From the NCBI RefSeq assembly GCF_001895025.1, contig NZ_BCXI01000011.1, positions 124,001 to 188,000 of the forward strand: a stretch of 64,000 nucleotides of DNA, read 5' to 3'. Source of the stretch: Rhodococcus zopfii NBRC 100606 = JCM 9919 (GTDB lineage: Bacteria > Actinomycetota > Actinomycetes > Mycobacteriales > Mycobacteriaceae). Within the stretch, counting starts at the first letter, position 1. Each line of letters starts with the position of its first letter. Below, one piece after another: positions 38,041 to 47,934 of the stretch. The position numbers were made by a program, and so were the translations under genes. A model generated the notes under the pieces. That model saw only the letters and a program-made list of their open reading frames with translations, ran no database searches and was not told where the DNA came from.

Positions 38041-40317
38041 ATGACCAGCAATTCTGCAGTCGAGGTGGACGAGGGCGTGTTCGAAACCGCCGCGACCATC
38101 GACAACGGGACCTTCGGTACCCGCACCATTCGTTTCGAGACCGGCCGCCTCGCGCAGCAGGCCGCCGGTTCCGTCGTCGCCTACCTCGACGACGAGACCA
38201 TGCTGCTGTCGGCGACCAGCGCCTCCAAGCAGCCCAAGGAGCACTTCGACTTCTTCCCGCTGACGGTGGACGTCGAGGAGCGCATGTACGCCGCGGGCCG
38301 CATCCCCGGCTCGTTCTTCCGTCGTGAGGGTCGTCCCTCCACCGACGCGATCCTGACCTGCCGTCTCATCGACCGTCCGCTGCGCCCGTCGTTCGTCGAC
38401 GGCCTGCGCAACGAGATCCAGGTCGTCGTGACGGTGCTGAGCCTGAACCCGAACGACCTGTACGACGTCGTCGCGATCAATGCCGCGTCCGCGTCCACCC
38501 AGATCGCGGGCCTGCCGTTCTCCGGCCCGGTCGGTGGTGTGCGCATCGCGCTGATCACCTCGGACGAGAACAAGGCCGGCCAGTGGGTCGCGTTCCCGAC
38601 CGTCGAGCAGCTCGAGAACGCCGTGTTCGACATGGTCGTCGCGGGCCGCATCGTCGCCGGTGGCGACAACCCGGACACCGCCGACGTCGCGATCATGATG
38701 GTCGAGGCCGAGGCCACCGAGAACGTCATCGCGCTGATCGACGGTGGCGCGCAGGCGCCGACCGAGGCGATCGTCGCGCAGGGCCTCGAGGCGGCCAAGC
38801 CGTTCATCGCCCGCCTGTGCATCGCGCAGCAGCAGCTCGCCGCCGCTGCGGCGAAGCCGACCGGTGACTTCCCGCTGTTCCCGGCGTACGCCGACGACGT
38901 GTACGCCGCCGTCGAGGTCGCCGCGTCCGAGAAGCTGGCCGAGGCTCTGACCATCGCCGGCAAGCAGGAACGCGACGACCGCACCGACGAGATCAAGGTC
39001 GAGATCCTCGAGCAGGTCGCCCCGAACTTCGAGGGTCGCGAGAAGGAGATCGGCGCGGCGTTCCGCTCGCTGACCAAGAAGCTGGTCCGTCAGCGCATCC
39101 TGCGCGACCAGTTCCGCATCGACGGCCGCGGCATCACCGACATCCGCGCGCTCTCGGCCGAGGTCGCGGTCGTGCCGCGGGCTCACGGTTCGGCGCTGTT
39201 CGAGCGCGGCGAGACCCAGATCATGGGTGTCACCACCCTCGACATGGTCAAGATGGCGCAGCAGGTCGACTCGCTCGGTCCCGAGACCAGCAAGCGGTAC
39301 ATGCACCACTACAACTTCCCGCCGTACTCGACCGGTGAGACCGGCCGCGTCGGTTCGCCCAAGCGCCGCGAGATCGGGCACGGCGCACTCGCCGAGCGTG
39401 CTCTCGTGCCGGTGCTGCCGAGCCAGGAGGAGTTCCCGTACGCGATCCGTCAGGTCTCGGAAGCGCTGAGCTCCAACGGTTCGACGTCGATGGGCTCGGT
39501 GTGTGCCTCGACGCTGTCGCTGCTCAATGCCGGTGTGCCGCTGAAGGCTCCGGTTGCGGGTATCGCGATGGGCCTGGTCTCCGACGAGGTCGACGGTGAG
39601 ACCCGCTACGTGGCGCTGACCGACATCCTCGGTGCCGAGGACGCGTTCGGTGACATGGACTTCAAGGTCGCCGGCACGAAGGACTTCGTGACCGCGCTGC
39701 AGCTCGACACCAAGCTCGACGGCATTCCGTCGCAGGTGCTGGCGGGTGCGCTCTCGCAGGCCCACGACGCCCGCGCCACGATCCTCGAGGTCATGGCCGA
39801 GGCGATCGACACGCCGGACGAGATGAGCCCGTTCGCGCCGCGCATCACCACCATCAAGGTTCCGGTGGACAAGATCGGCGAGGTCATCGGCCCCAAGGGC
39901 AAGATGATCAACTCGATCACCGAGGAGACCGGCGCCAACATCTCCATCGAGGATGATGGCACCGTCTACGTCGGTGCGGCGGACGGTCCGTCCGCGCAGG
40001 CCGCGATCGACAAGATCAACGCCATTGCCAACCCGCAGCTGCCCAAGGTCGGCGAGCGCTTCCTCGGTACCGTGGTCAAGACCACGGCGTTCGGCGCGTT
40101 CGTCTCGCTGCTCCCGGGCCGCGACGGTCTGGTGCACATCAGCAAGCTGGGCAACGGCAAGCGCATTGCGAAGGTCGAGGACGTCGTGAACGTCGGCTCG
40201 AAGATCCGGGTCGAGATCGCCGACATCGACAACCGCGGCAAGATCAGCCTGGTTCCGGTCCCCGAGGACGACGCCGCCGCCGCGCCGGCCGACGGTGCCG
40301 AAAGCGCCGAGGGCTGA
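38041..40317 (+). CDS. pnp: Polynucleotide phosphorylase / guanosine pentaphosphate synthetase
   Basis: This 3'-5' exoribonuclease degrades RNA phosphorolytically and can polymerise nucleotides. Actinobacterial members are also called GpsI. It has 758 residues from ATG 38041. Two RNase PH domains are visible: the first with [27 protein letters not shown], the second with [23 protein letters not shown] and MSVCAS-like [11 protein letters not shown]. The KH domain is at about 604 ([15 protein letters not shown]), and a C-terminal S1 domain at about 670-740 ([23 protein letters not shown]). A strong terminator follows at 40349. Confidence 0.98.
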   Translation: MTSNSAVEVDEGVFETAATIDNGTFGTRTIRFETGRLAQQAAGSVVAYLDDETMLLSATSASKQPKEHFDFFPLTVDVEERMYAAGRIPGSFFRREGRPSTDAILTCRLIDRPLRPSFVDGLRNEIQVVVTVLSLNPNDLYDVVAINAASASTQIAGLPFSGPVGGVRIALITSDENKAGQWVAFPTVEQLENAVFDMVVAGRIVAGGDNPDTADVAIMMVEAEATENVIALIDGGAQAPTEAIVAQGLEAAKPFIARLCIAQQQLAAAAAKPTGDFPLFPAYADDVYAAVEVAASEKLAEALTIAGKQERDDRTDEIKVEILEQVAPNFEGREKEIGAAFRSLTKKLVRQRILRDQFRIDGRGITDIRALSAEVAVVPRAHGSALFERGETQIMGVTTLDMVKMAQQVDSLGPETSKRYMHHYNFPPYSTGETGRVGSPKRREIGHGALAERALVPVLPSQEEFPYAIRQVSEALSSNGSTSMGSVCASTLSLLNAGVPLKAPVAGIAMGLVSDEVDGETRYVALTDILGAEDAFGDMDFKVAGTKDFVTALQLDTKLDGIPSQVLAGALSQAHDARATILEVMAEAIDTPDEMSPFAPRITTIKVPVDKIGEVIGPKGKMINSITEETGANISIEDDGTVYVGAADGPSAQAAIDKINAIANPQLPKVGERFLGTVVKTTAFGAFVSLLPGRDGLVHISKLGNGKRIAKVEDVVNVGSKIRVEIADIDNRGKISLVPVPEDDAAAAPADGAESAEG

Positions 40318-40348
40318 TCGTCCCTCGGACACCGAGCAGTTCGTAACA

Positions 40349-40389
40349 CCCCCGCCCCGGAAAGGACCTCGGTCCTTCCGGGGCGGGGG
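40349..40389 (+). terminator. pnp terminator
   Basis: A 19-bp GC-rich stem with one bulged A (40349-40368 with 40371-40389) closes a very tight loop 31 bp after the pnp stop. It isolates pnp from the nitrate reductase operon that follows. Confidence 0.8.
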
Positions 40390-40592
40390 TGCATCGTCCC
40401 GAGGCCGATGGGGACTCTCGCCCCATTCGCCGGGGTCGTTGTTCCATCATGTGCCGCAACGTAATTCACAACAGTAGGTTCGTGGCGAACCGAAGGGAAG
40501 ACGCAGCGGGGGACCGGTCCGGACATCACAGTCCCCAGGCGTTGTAACGTTTCCCCCAAAGTTCAGCCAAGTTCCCCCCCGAGTGGTTTCGT
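40390..40592 (+). promoter_or_regulatory. Upstream region of narK-narGHJI
   Basis: This 203-bp non-coding stretch must contain the nar promoter. It holds a small hairpin (ATGGGG with CCCCAT near 40410) and a GGTTCG/CGAACC hairpin near 40482-40498. An AT-richer segment, GTTGTAACGTTTCC, near 40541 could be part of a promoter. No convincing FNR, NarL, GlnR or CRP box was found by eye. Confidence 0.4.
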
Positions 40593-41816
40593 GTGGGTGT
40601 GAACACGGCAACGACGCCGGGTGCCGGTACGGGACGTGGATTCAACCTCGCCCTCGCCACCTGGGTATCCGCGATCAACTTCTGGGCCTGGAATCTGATC
40701 GGCCCGCTGTCCACCACCTACGCTCACGACCTGTCGCTCAGCAGCACCCAGGCGTCGCTGCTGGTCGCGACTCCGATCCTGGTCGGTGCGCTCGGACGGA
40801 TCGTCGTCGGATCGCTCACCGACCGCTACGGCGGCCGGATCATGTTCATCGCGATCTCGCTGGCATCGATCCTGCCGGTCCTCGCGGTCGGCCTCGCGGG
40901 CACCGCCGGTTCGTATCCGCTGCTGCTGGTGTTCGGGTTCTTCCTCGGCATCGCCGGCACGATCTTCGCCGTCGGTATCCCGTTCGCCAACGCCTGGTAC
41001 GAACCGGCCCGCCGCGGTTTCGCGACCGGTGTGTTCGGTGCCGGCATGGTCGGCACCGCCCTCTCGGCATTCTTCACGCCGCGGTTCGTGAACTGGTTCG
41101 GCCTCCTGTCCACCCACGTGATCATCGCGGTCGCGCTCGCGGTCACCGCCGGAGTGTGCATCCTGGCGATGCGCAATTCGCCGGAGTTCGTGCCCAACAC
41201 CGACCCGGTGGTTCCGAAGCTGACCGCCGCACTCAAACTCGGTGTCACGTGGGAGATGTCGTTCCTGTACGCGATCGTCTTCGGCGGCTTCGTCGCCTTC
41301 AGCAACTACCTGCCGACCTACATCAAGACGATCTACGGCTTCTCCGCGGTCGACGCCGGCGCCCGCACCGCGGCGTTCGCCCTGGCCGCGGTGATCGCCC
41401 GCCCCATCGGCGGCGCCCTCTCGGACCGCATCCCGCCGAAGTACGTGGTGCTCGCGTCCCTCGCCGGCACGGCCGTGATGGCGTTCATCGCGATCTTCCA
41501 GCCGCCGCCGGACATCTGGTCGGCCGCGACGTTCATCGCACTCGCCGTCTTCCTGGGCGTCGGTACCGGCGGTGTGTTCGCGTGGGTCGCTCGCCGCGCC
41601 CCTGCCAAGTCGGTCGGATCGGTGACCGGCATCGTCGCCGCCGCCGGGGGTCTCGGCGGCTACTTCCCGCCGCTGGTGATGGGTGCGTCCTACGACAGCG
41701 TCGACAACGACTACACGGTCGGCCTGCTGCTCCTGGTGGCCACCGCCCTGATCGCCCTCGCATACACCGCGCTTCGGCTGCACGCCCGCGAACCTGCGCG
41801 CGATCCCGCCGCCTGA
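40593..41816 (+). CDS. narK: Nitrate/nitrite transporter NarK
   Basis: This major facilitator carries nitrate in and/or nitrite out for nitrate respiration. It has 407 residues and about twelve membrane segments. FNLALATWVSAINFWAWNLIGPLS opens helix 1. LVGALGRIVVGSLTDRYGGR is the helix 2-3 loop. GFFLGIAGTIFAVGIPFANAWYEPARRGFATGVFGAGMVGTALS holds the first nitrate signature. GTGGVFAWVARRAP...GSVTGIVAAAGGLGGYFPPLVMG holds the second. GTG 40593 is chosen, with GTG 40599 an alternative. narG follows after 25 bp with an AAAGGAAC ribosome site, so it is the first gene of a narKGHJI operon. Confidence 0.94.
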   Translation: MGVNTATTPGAGTGRGFNLALATWVSAINFWAWNLIGPLSTTYAHDLSLSSTQASLLVATPILVGALGRIVVGSLTDRYGGRIMFIAISLASILPVLAVGLAGTAGSYPLLLVFGFFLGIAGTIFAVGIPFANAWYEPARRGFATGVFGAGMVGTALSAFFTPRFVNWFGLLSTHVIIAVALAVTAGVCILAMRNSPEFVPNTDPVVPKLTAALKLGVTWEMSFLYAIVFGGFVAFSNYLPTYIKTIYGFSAVDAGARTAAFALAAVIARPIGGALSDRIPPKYVVLASLAGTAVMAFIAIFQPPPDIWSAATFIALAVFLGVGTGGVFAWVARRAPAKSVGSVTGIVAAAGGLGGYFPPLVMGASYDSVDNDYTVGLLLLVATALIALAYTALRLHAREPARDPAA

Positions 41817-41841
41817 CGACCACGCCCCGAAAGGAACCACC

Positions 41842-44800
41842 GTGAATGCCCCTCGCATCGGCGGACCCGTCGACGAACTGCTGCAGCGCAGCGGACGATT
41901 CTTCACCCGGGGTGAGATCTCGGACGACGGCCGCACCGTGACCCGCCAGGGAGGTCGCGAGGGTGACGTCTTCTATCGCGACCGCTGGAGCCACGACAAG
42001 GTGGTGCGCTCGACGCACGGCGTCAACTGCACCGGTTCCTGCTCGTGGAAGATCTACGTCAAGGACGGCATCATCACCTGGGAGACCCAGCAGACGGACT
42101 ACCCGTCCGTCGGCCCGGACCGCCCCGAGTACGAGCCGCGCGGCTGCCCCCGGGGTGCCGCGTTCTCCTGGTACACCTATTCGCCGACGCGGGTGCGTTA
42201 CCCGTACGCCCGGGGCGTGCTCGTGGAGATGTACCGCGAAGCCAAGGCCCGCCTCGGCGACCCGGTCCTCGCGTGGGCCGACATCCAGTCCGATCCCGAC
42301 CGGCGCCGTCGGTACCAGTGGGCGCGCGGCAAGGGCGGGTTGGTACGGGTGTCCTGGGCCGAGGCCACCGAGATGATCGCCGCCGCGCACGTCCACACCA
42401 TCAAGGAGTACGGCCCGGACCGGGTCGCCGGGTTCTCGCCGATTCCCGCGATGTCGATGGTGTCGTTCGCGGCGGGTTCCCGGTTCGTGGAACTGCTCGG
42501 TGGCGTGATGACCTCCTTCTACGACTGGTACGCCGACCTGCCCGTCGCATCACCGCAGGTGTTCGGCGACCAGACCGACGTTCCCGAGTCGGGAGACTGG
42601 TGGGACGCGACGTACCTCATGATGTGGGGGTCCAACGTGCCGGTCACCCGCACCCCCGACGCACACTGGATGGCGGAGGTCCGGTATCGCGGCACCAAGG
42701 TCGTCACCGTCAGTCCCGACTATGCCGACAACACCAAGTTCGCGGACGAATGGATGCCGTGCGCGGCGGGCACCGACGGCGCCCTCGCCATGGCGATGGG
42801 CCACGTGATCCTCTCCGAATGCTTCGTACGGGAGCGGGTGCCGTTCTTCGTCGACTACGTGCGTCGCTACACCGACCTGCCGTTCCTGGTGAAACTCGAG
42901 GAACGCGACGGGCGGCTCGTGCCCGGGAAGAACCTCACCGCCGCCGACCTCGGGCGCGACGTGGAGAACGCCGCGTTCAAGCCGGTGCTGCTCGACGGTG
43001 CCACCGACGAGGTCGCGGTGCCGTTGGGGTCGCTCGGCTTCCGGTACGGCGACGACGGGGTCGGCAAATGGAACCTCGACCTCGGCGACCTCGTGCCGGC
43101 GCTGACCGTCGCACCGCACGACGGCGCGCCGGGGGAGAGCGCCCTGATCCATCTGCCGCGCTTCGACACCCTCGACGGTCACGGTGAGGTCCTGGCCCGC
43201 GGCGTCCCGGTCCGGCGGGTCGGCGAGCACCGCGTGTGCACCGTGTTCGACCTGATGCTCGCGCAGTACGGGGTGGCACGGCCGGGACTGCCCGGAACCT
43301 GGCCCGCCGGCTACGACGATCCGGCCGAGCCGTACACCCCGGCCTGGCAGGAGCCGATCACGGGAGTCGCTGCGGCGCAGGCGATCCGCGTCGCGAAGGA
43401 GTTCGCGCGCAGCGCCGAGGAATCCGGCGGCCGGTCCATGATCATCATGGGTGCGGGGATCTGTCAGTGGTTCCACGGTGACGCCACGTATCGGGCGGTG
43501 CTCGCGTTGCTGCTGCTCACCGGCTCGATGGGCCGCAACGGCGGCGGCTGGGCACACTACGTCGGGCAGGAGAAGTGCCGCCCGGTCACCGGCTGGGCCG
43601 CGATGGCCATGGGCACCGACTGGTCGCGTCCGCCGCGACAGATGGCAGGCACGTCCTATTGGTATGCGCACACCGGCCAGTGGCGCTACGACGGTTACCG
43701 GGCCGACGCGCTGGCGAGTCCCCTCGGGCGCGGCCGGTTCGCGGGCAAGCACACGATGGACGTGCTGGCATCCGCGACCGCGATGGGCTGGAGTCCCTTC
43801 TTCCCGCAGTTCGACCGTTCGAGCCTCGACGTCGCCGACGACGCCCGCGCCGCCGGCCAGGAGATCCCCGCCTACGTCGCGAGCAGGCTCGCGTCGGGCG
43901 ACCTGAAGCTGGCCGTCACCGATCCGGACAACCCGCGGAACTGGCCGCGCGTGCTGAGTATCTGGCGGGCGAATCTGCTCGGGTCGTCGAGCAAGGGCAA
44001 CGAGTACTTCCTGCGGCACCTGCTCGGCACGACCTCCAATGTGCAGGCCCACCCCACGCCGGAAGACCTGCGCCCCAAGGGCGTCGCGTGGCCTGACGGC
44101 ATCCCCGAGGGCAAGCTCGACCTGCTCATGTCGATCGACTTCCGGATGACGTCGACGACGCTGCTGTCCGATGTGGTGTTGCCCGCCGCCACCTGGTACG
44201 AGAAGGGGGATCTGTCGAGCACCGACATGCACCCCTACATCCACGCGTTCAGCCCCGCGATCGATCCGCCCTGGGAAACCCGCTCGGACTACGAGGCATT
44301 CGGTGCGATCGCCCGCGCGTTCAGCGCGCTCGCGGCACGGCACCTGGGCACCCGCACCGACGTCGTGCTCGGCACACTGCAGCACGACACCCCGGGTGCG
44401 ATGGCGTATCCCGGTGGCACCGAACGTGACTGGCGGACAACCGGTGAGACGCCGGTGCCGGGGAAGACGATGGGGCCGATCGCCGTCGTCGAACGCGACT
44501 ACGCCGCGATCGCCGACAAGTGGTCGGCGCTCGGCCCGCTCGTCGACACCCTCGGCCTGACGACCAAGGGCATCACCACGCACCCCACCGCGGAGGTCGC
44601 CGAGCTCGCAGCGAAGTTCGGGGTCATGGATTCCGGTGCCGCGGAAGGGCGTCCGGCGATCACCACCGCCGAACGGATGGCCGATGTGATCCTCGCACTG
44701 TCCGGTACGTCCAACGGCAGACTCGCCGTCGAGGGTTTCCGGGCACTCGAGAAACGCACCGGACGCCGCCTCGTGCACCTCGCCGAGGGCAGCGAGGAAC

Positions 44801-45534
44801 GCCGCATCACCTACGCCGACACCCAGGCCCGCCCGGTACCGGTGATCACCAGCCCGGAATGGTCCGGCAGCGAGACCGGCGGCCGCCGCTACGCGCCGTT
44901 CACGGTGAACATCGAGGAACTCAAGCCCTTTCACACCCTCACCGGCCGGATGCACTTCTACGTCGACCACGACTGGATCGAGGAGGTCGGCGAGCAACTG
45001 CCCACCTACCGGCCGCCGCTGGACATGACCCGGCTGTTCGGTGAGCCCGCGGTCGGCGAGAGCGGCCGCGACGGAATCGGGTTGAGCGTGCGCTACCTGA
45101 CCCCGCACTCGAAGTGGTCGATCCACTCCGAGTACCAGGACAACCTGTTCATGCTGTCGCTCTCGCGCGGCGGCCCGACGATGTGGATGAGCCCGGTGGA
45201 TGCGGAGAAGATCTCGGTGCGGGACAACGACTGGGTCGAGGCCGTCAACCGCAACGGTGTGGTGGTGTGCCGGGCGATCGTCTCGCACCGCATGCCCGAG
45301 GGCGTCGTGTACGTCTACCACGCGCAGGAACGCACCATCGACACGCCGCTCACCGAAACCACCGGCAACCGCGGCGGCATCCACAATTCGCTGACCCGGC
45401 TGCTGATCAAGCCCACGCACCTTGCCGGTGGCTACGCCCAGAACGCCTTCGCGTTCAACTATCTCGGACCCACCGGCAATCAGCGCGACGAAGTGACCGT
45501 GGTACGTCGCCGGTCGCAGGAGGTGACCTACTGA
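41842..45534 (+). CDS. narG: Respiratory nitrate reductase alpha subunit
   Basis: This is the molybdenum subunit that reduces nitrate to nitrite at the cytoplasmic face of the membrane, 1230 residues from GTG 41842, full length. The FS0 [4Fe-4S] region starts with HGVNCTGSCSW (about 58-68), with its His ligand. GGCPRGAAF-like RGCPRGAAFSWY follows. The YDWYADLP segment (about 226-233) carries the aspartate that coordinates molybdenum in this family, and ASPQVFGDQTDVPESGDWW continues it. There is no Tat signal, as usual for NarG anchored via NarI. Molybdopterin-guanine-dinucleotide genes are not in this window. Confidence 0.98.
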   Translation: MNAPRIGGPVDELLQRSGRFFTRGEISDDGRTVTRQGGREGDVFYRDRWSHDKVVRSTHGVNCTGSCSWKIYVKDGIITWETQQTDYPSVGPDRPEYEPRGCPRGAAFSWYTYSPTRVRYPYARGVLVEMYREAKARLGDPVLAWADIQSDPDRRRRYQWARGKGGLVRVSWAEATEMIAAAHVHTIKEYGPDRVAGFSPIPAMSMVSFAAGSRFVELLGGVMTSFYDWYADLPVASPQVFGDQTDVPESGDWWDATYLMMWGSNVPVTRTPDAHWMAEVRYRGTKVVTVSPDYADNTKFADEWMPCAAGTDGALAMAMGHVILSECFVRERVPFFVDYVRRYTDLPFLVKLEERDGRLVPGKNLTAADLGRDVENAAFKPVLLDGATDEVAVPLGSLGFRYGDDGVGKWNLDLGDLVPALTVAPHDGAPGESALIHLPRFDTLDGHGEVLARGVPVRRVGEHRVCTVFDLMLAQYGVARPGLPGTWPAGYDDPAEPYTPAWQEPITGVAAAQAIRVAKEFARSAEESGGRSMIIMGAGICQWFHGDATYRAVLALLLLTGSMGRNGGGWAHYVGQEKCRPVTGWAAMAMGTDWSRPPRQMAGTSYWYAHTGQWRYDGYRADALASPLGRGRFAGKHTMDVLASATAMGWSPFFPQFDRSSLDVADDARAAGQEIPAYVASRLASGDLKLAVTDPDNPRNWPRVLSIWRANLLGSSSKGNEYFLRHLLGTTSNVQAHPTPEDLRPKGVAWPDGIPEGKLDLLMSIDFRMTSTTLLSDVVLPAATWYEKGDLSSTDMHPYIHAFSPAIDPPWETRSDYEAFGAIARAFSALAARHLGTRTDVVLGTLQHDTPGAMAYPGGTERDWRTTGETPVPGKTMGPIAVVERDYAAIADKWSALGPLVDTLGLTTKGITTHPTAEVAELAAKFGVMDSGAAEGRPAITTAERMADVILALSGTSNGRLAVEGFRALEKRTGRRLVHLAEGSEERRITYADTQARPVPVITSPEWSGSETGGRRYAPFTVNIEELKPFHTLTGRMHFYVDHDWIEEVGEQLPTYRPPLDMTRLFGEPAVGESGRDGIGLSVRYLTPHSKWSIHSEYQDNLFMLSLSRGGPTMWMSPVDAEKISVRDNDWVEAVNRNGVVVCRAIVSHRMPEGVVYVYHAQERTIDTPLTETTGNRGGIHNSLTRLLIKPTHLAGGYAQNAFAFNYLGPTGNQRDEVTVVRRRSQEVTY

Positions 45535-45535
45535 G

Positions 45536-45592
45536 ATGGACGCCGGCGGAGCCTGCGGAGCGAACCGAACCTGCGAAGCGAGGAATTCATGA
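45536..45592 (+). CDS. Possible 18-codon coupling ORF between narG and narH
   Basis: An ATG one base after the narG stop opens a frame that reads MDAGGACGANRTCEARNS. It stops at a TGA overlapping the narH ATG (ATGA). It thus bridges the 54-bp gap exactly, and the narH ribosome site GCGAGGAATTC lies inside it. It may be a translational-coupling device or simply chance. It has no homology that I recognise. Confidence 0.25.
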   Translation: MDAGGACGANRTCEARNS

Positions 45593-47265
45593 AGGTCATG
45601 GCACAGATGGCGATGGTGATGAACCTCGACAAGTGCATCGGCTGCCACACCTGTTCGGTCACCTGCAAGCAGGCGTGGACGAACCGGGCCGGTACCGAGT
45701 ACGTGTGGTTCAACAACGTCGAAACCCGGCCCGGACAAGGCTATCCGCGCACCTACGAGGATCAGGAACGCTGGCGCGGCGGGTGGATCCGAGACCGCAA
45801 GGGCAGGCTGCGGCTGCGGGACGGCGGGCGCCTGCACAAGCTCTCCCGGATCTTCTCGAACCCGAAGCTGCCCTCCATCGACGACTACTACGAGCCGTGG
45901 ACGTACGACTACGAGAATCTGACCTCGGCGCCCCTGGGCGAGCACATGCCCGTCGCACCGCCGCGCAGCCTCATCAGCGGCAAGCCGATGAAGGTGTCGT
46001 GGTCGGCGAACTGGGACGACGACCTCGGCGGCTCGACGGAGATCGTGCCCGACGACCCGATCCTGAAGAAGGTCGGCGAGCAGGTGAAACTCGAGCTCGA
46101 GCAGACATTCATGTTCTACCTGCCGCGCATCTGCGAGCATTGCCTCAACCCGTCGTGTGTGTCCTCGTGCCCGTCCGGCGCGATGTACAAGCGCGTCGAG
46201 GACGGCATCGTGCTCGTCGACCAGGACCAGTGCCGCGGCTGGCGGATGTGCGTGTCCGGATGCCCGTACAAGAAGGTGTATTTCAACCACAAGACCGGCA
46301 AGGCCGAGAAGTGCACGTTCTGCTATCCGCGCATCGAGGTGGGCCTGCCGACCGTGTGCTCGGAAACCTGCGTCGGGCGCCTGCGGTACCTCGGGTTGGT
46401 GCTCTACGACGTCGACCGGGTCCTCGAGGCCGCCTCGACCGAGGACGAGACGGAACTGTACGAAGCGCAGCGCAGCCTCATCCTGGACCCGAACGACCCC
46501 GAGGTGATCGCCGGGGCCCGCGCGGAAGGCATCTCCGACGAGTGGATCGAGGCGGCGCAACGGTCCCCGGTGTACACGCTGATCCACACCTACCAGGTCG
46601 CGTTGCCGCTGCACCCGGAATACCGCACCATGCCGATGGTCTGGTACATCCCGCCGCTGTCGCCGGTGGTCGACGCGGTCAGCCGCGACGGACACGACGG
46701 CGAGGACCTCGGCAATCTGTTCGGAGCGCTCGACGCCCTGCGTATCCCGATGCAGTACCTCGCGGAGCTGTTCACCGCCGGTGACGTCGCACCCGTCGAG
46801 GCGGTCCTGCGCCGGCTCGCCGCGATGCGCTCGTACATGCGCGACATCAACCTCGGCCGCGAGACGCAGCCGCACATCCCCGAATCCGTCGGGATGTCCG
46901 AGGAACAGATCTACGGCATGTACCGGTTGCTGGCGATAGCCAAATACGAAGAGCGGTATGTCATTCCGTCCGCGTATGCGGCGGAGGGGCATCGGCTCGA
47001 GGAGTCGGTCACCGATTGTGCGCTGTCCTTCGAGGGTGGGCCGGGCATGTACGAGTCGGGGCCGTTCGGTGAGGCCAGCGGCGGTCCCGTGCCGGTGGCC
47101 GTCGAAACCTTCCACGCGCTCAAACAACGCCAGACCAGTGAGGGCATGGCCGCCAACGCCCGCCACCCGTCCCGGGTCAACCTGCTCAACTGGGACGGAA
47201 AGGGTGTACCCGCGGGCATGTTCCCCGGGGCGCACCACACCGGCGAGCCGGGGGGAGACCGGTGA
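45589..47265 (+). CDS. narH: Respiratory nitrate reductase beta (iron-sulfur) subunit
   Basis: This electron-transfer subunit carries four Fe-S clusters between NarI and NarG. It has 558 residues from ATG 45589. Cysteine groups are visible in order: CIGCHTCSVTCKQAW (about 16-30), CEHCLNPSCVSSCPSG (about 183-198), CRGWRMCVSGCPYKK, where Trp replaces a Cys to give the 3Fe-4S cluster, and CTFCYPRIEVGLPTVCSETC. The C-terminal domain with MRSYMRDINLG is normal. The stop overlaps the narJ start as TGATG. Length and cluster motifs indicate an intact protein. Confidence 0.98.
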   Translation: MKVMAQMAMVMNLDKCIGCHTCSVTCKQAWTNRAGTEYVWFNNVETRPGQGYPRTYEDQERWRGGWIRDRKGRLRLRDGGRLHKLSRIFSNPKLPSIDDYYEPWTYDYENLTSAPLGEHMPVAPPRSLISGKPMKVSWSANWDDDLGGSTEIVPDDPILKKVGEQVKLELEQTFMFYLPRICEHCLNPSCVSSCPSGAMYKRVEDGIVLVDQDQCRGWRMCVSGCPYKKVYFNHKTGKAEKCTFCYPRIEVGLPTVCSETCVGRLRYLGLVLYDVDRVLEAASTEDETELYEAQRSLILDPNDPEVIAGARAEGISDEWIEAAQRSPVYTLIHTYQVALPLHPEYRTMPMVWYIPPLSPVVDAVSRDGHDGEDLGNLFGALDALRIPMQYLAELFTAGDVAPVEAVLRRLAAMRSYMRDINLGRETQPHIPESVGMSEEQIYGMYRLLAIAKYEERYVIPSAYAAEGHRLEESVTDCALSFEGGPGMYESGPFGEASGGPVPVAVETFHALKQRQTSEGMAANARHPSRVNLLNWDGKGVPAGMFPGAHHTGEPGGDR

Positions 47266-47933
47266 TGAGACTGCTGTCGCGAGTCCGATCGTCCCCGGCG
47301 GGGGCGTCCCTGCAGGACCGGTTGGTGTGGCAGGCCGCGTCGTTGCTGCTCGCCTACCCGGACGAGGCGCTGCAGCAGCGTCTCGACACTGTCGAGCAGT
47401 TGCGCGCCCACGTGAGCGGTCGCGCCGCCGATCTGCTCGGCCGCACCGTGGCAGCGCTGCGCGGGGCGGCCCCGATGGACGCCGCCACCGCCTACGTCGA
47501 CGTGTTCGACCTGCGGCGCCGGTCCACGATGTACCTGACGTACTGGACCGGCGGCGACACCCGCAACCGGGGTTCCGAGATCCTTGCGTTCGCGCAGGTG
47601 TACCGCGCCGCCGGCGCCGAACCGCCGGTAGGGGAGACACCCGACCATCTGCCGGTCGTCCTCGAGTTCGCCGCGACCGTCGACCCCGTGGCCGGACGGC
47701 GCCTGCTCGTCGAGTACCGGGTGCCGATCGACGTGCTGCGCGAGGCACTGACGGAGGCGGGTTCGCCCTACGCGCACACCGTCGAGGCGGTCTGCGAGAC
47801 GCTGCCCCCGGCGACCGATCAGGAACTGCGGCGCGCGGAGCGGCTCGCGCAGGCCGGGCCGCCCGCCGAGGCCATCGGTCTGCAGCCGTTCACCCTCACA
47901 GTTCCACCCCGACGAGACGAAGGAGACCGGTGA
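47265..47933 (+). CDS. narJ: Nitrate reductase assembly chaperone NarJ
   Basis: This cytoplasmic chaperone keeps apo-NarGH competent for cofactor insertion and membrane docking. It has 222 residues from ATG 47265. GTG 47262 is also possible. The all-helical TorD/NarJ fold is suggested by WQAASLLLAYPDEALQQRL. The NarJ-type motif FDLRRRSTMYLTYWTGGDTRNRG is at about 76-98, and DHLPVVLEFAA at about 127. It sits between narH (1-nt overlap) and narI (1-nt gap) and is not part of the mature enzyme. Confidence 0.95.
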   Translation: MRLLSRVRSSPAGASLQDRLVWQAASLLLAYPDEALQQRLDTVEQLRAHVSGRAADLLGRTVAALRGAAPMDAATAYVDVFDLRRRSTMYLTYWTGGDTRNRGSEILAFAQVYRAAGAEPPVGETPDHLPVVLEFAATVDPVAGRRLLVEYRVPIDVLREALTEAGSPYAHTVEAVCETLPPATDQELRRAERLAQAGPPAEAIGLQPFTLTVPPRRDEGDR

Positions 47934-47934
47934 G

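Noticed and set aside
40530-40560. GTAAC...GTTTCC as a GlnR-type site before narK
   Set aside because: The spacing and orientation of the half-sites do not match the GTnAC-N6-GnAAC pattern.
42550-47748. A 1,732-codon open frame on the minus strand across narG-narH-narJ
   Set aside because: It is an antisense shadow of high-GC coding sequence. Its protein is low-complexity with no domain, and the plus-strand nar genes are full length.
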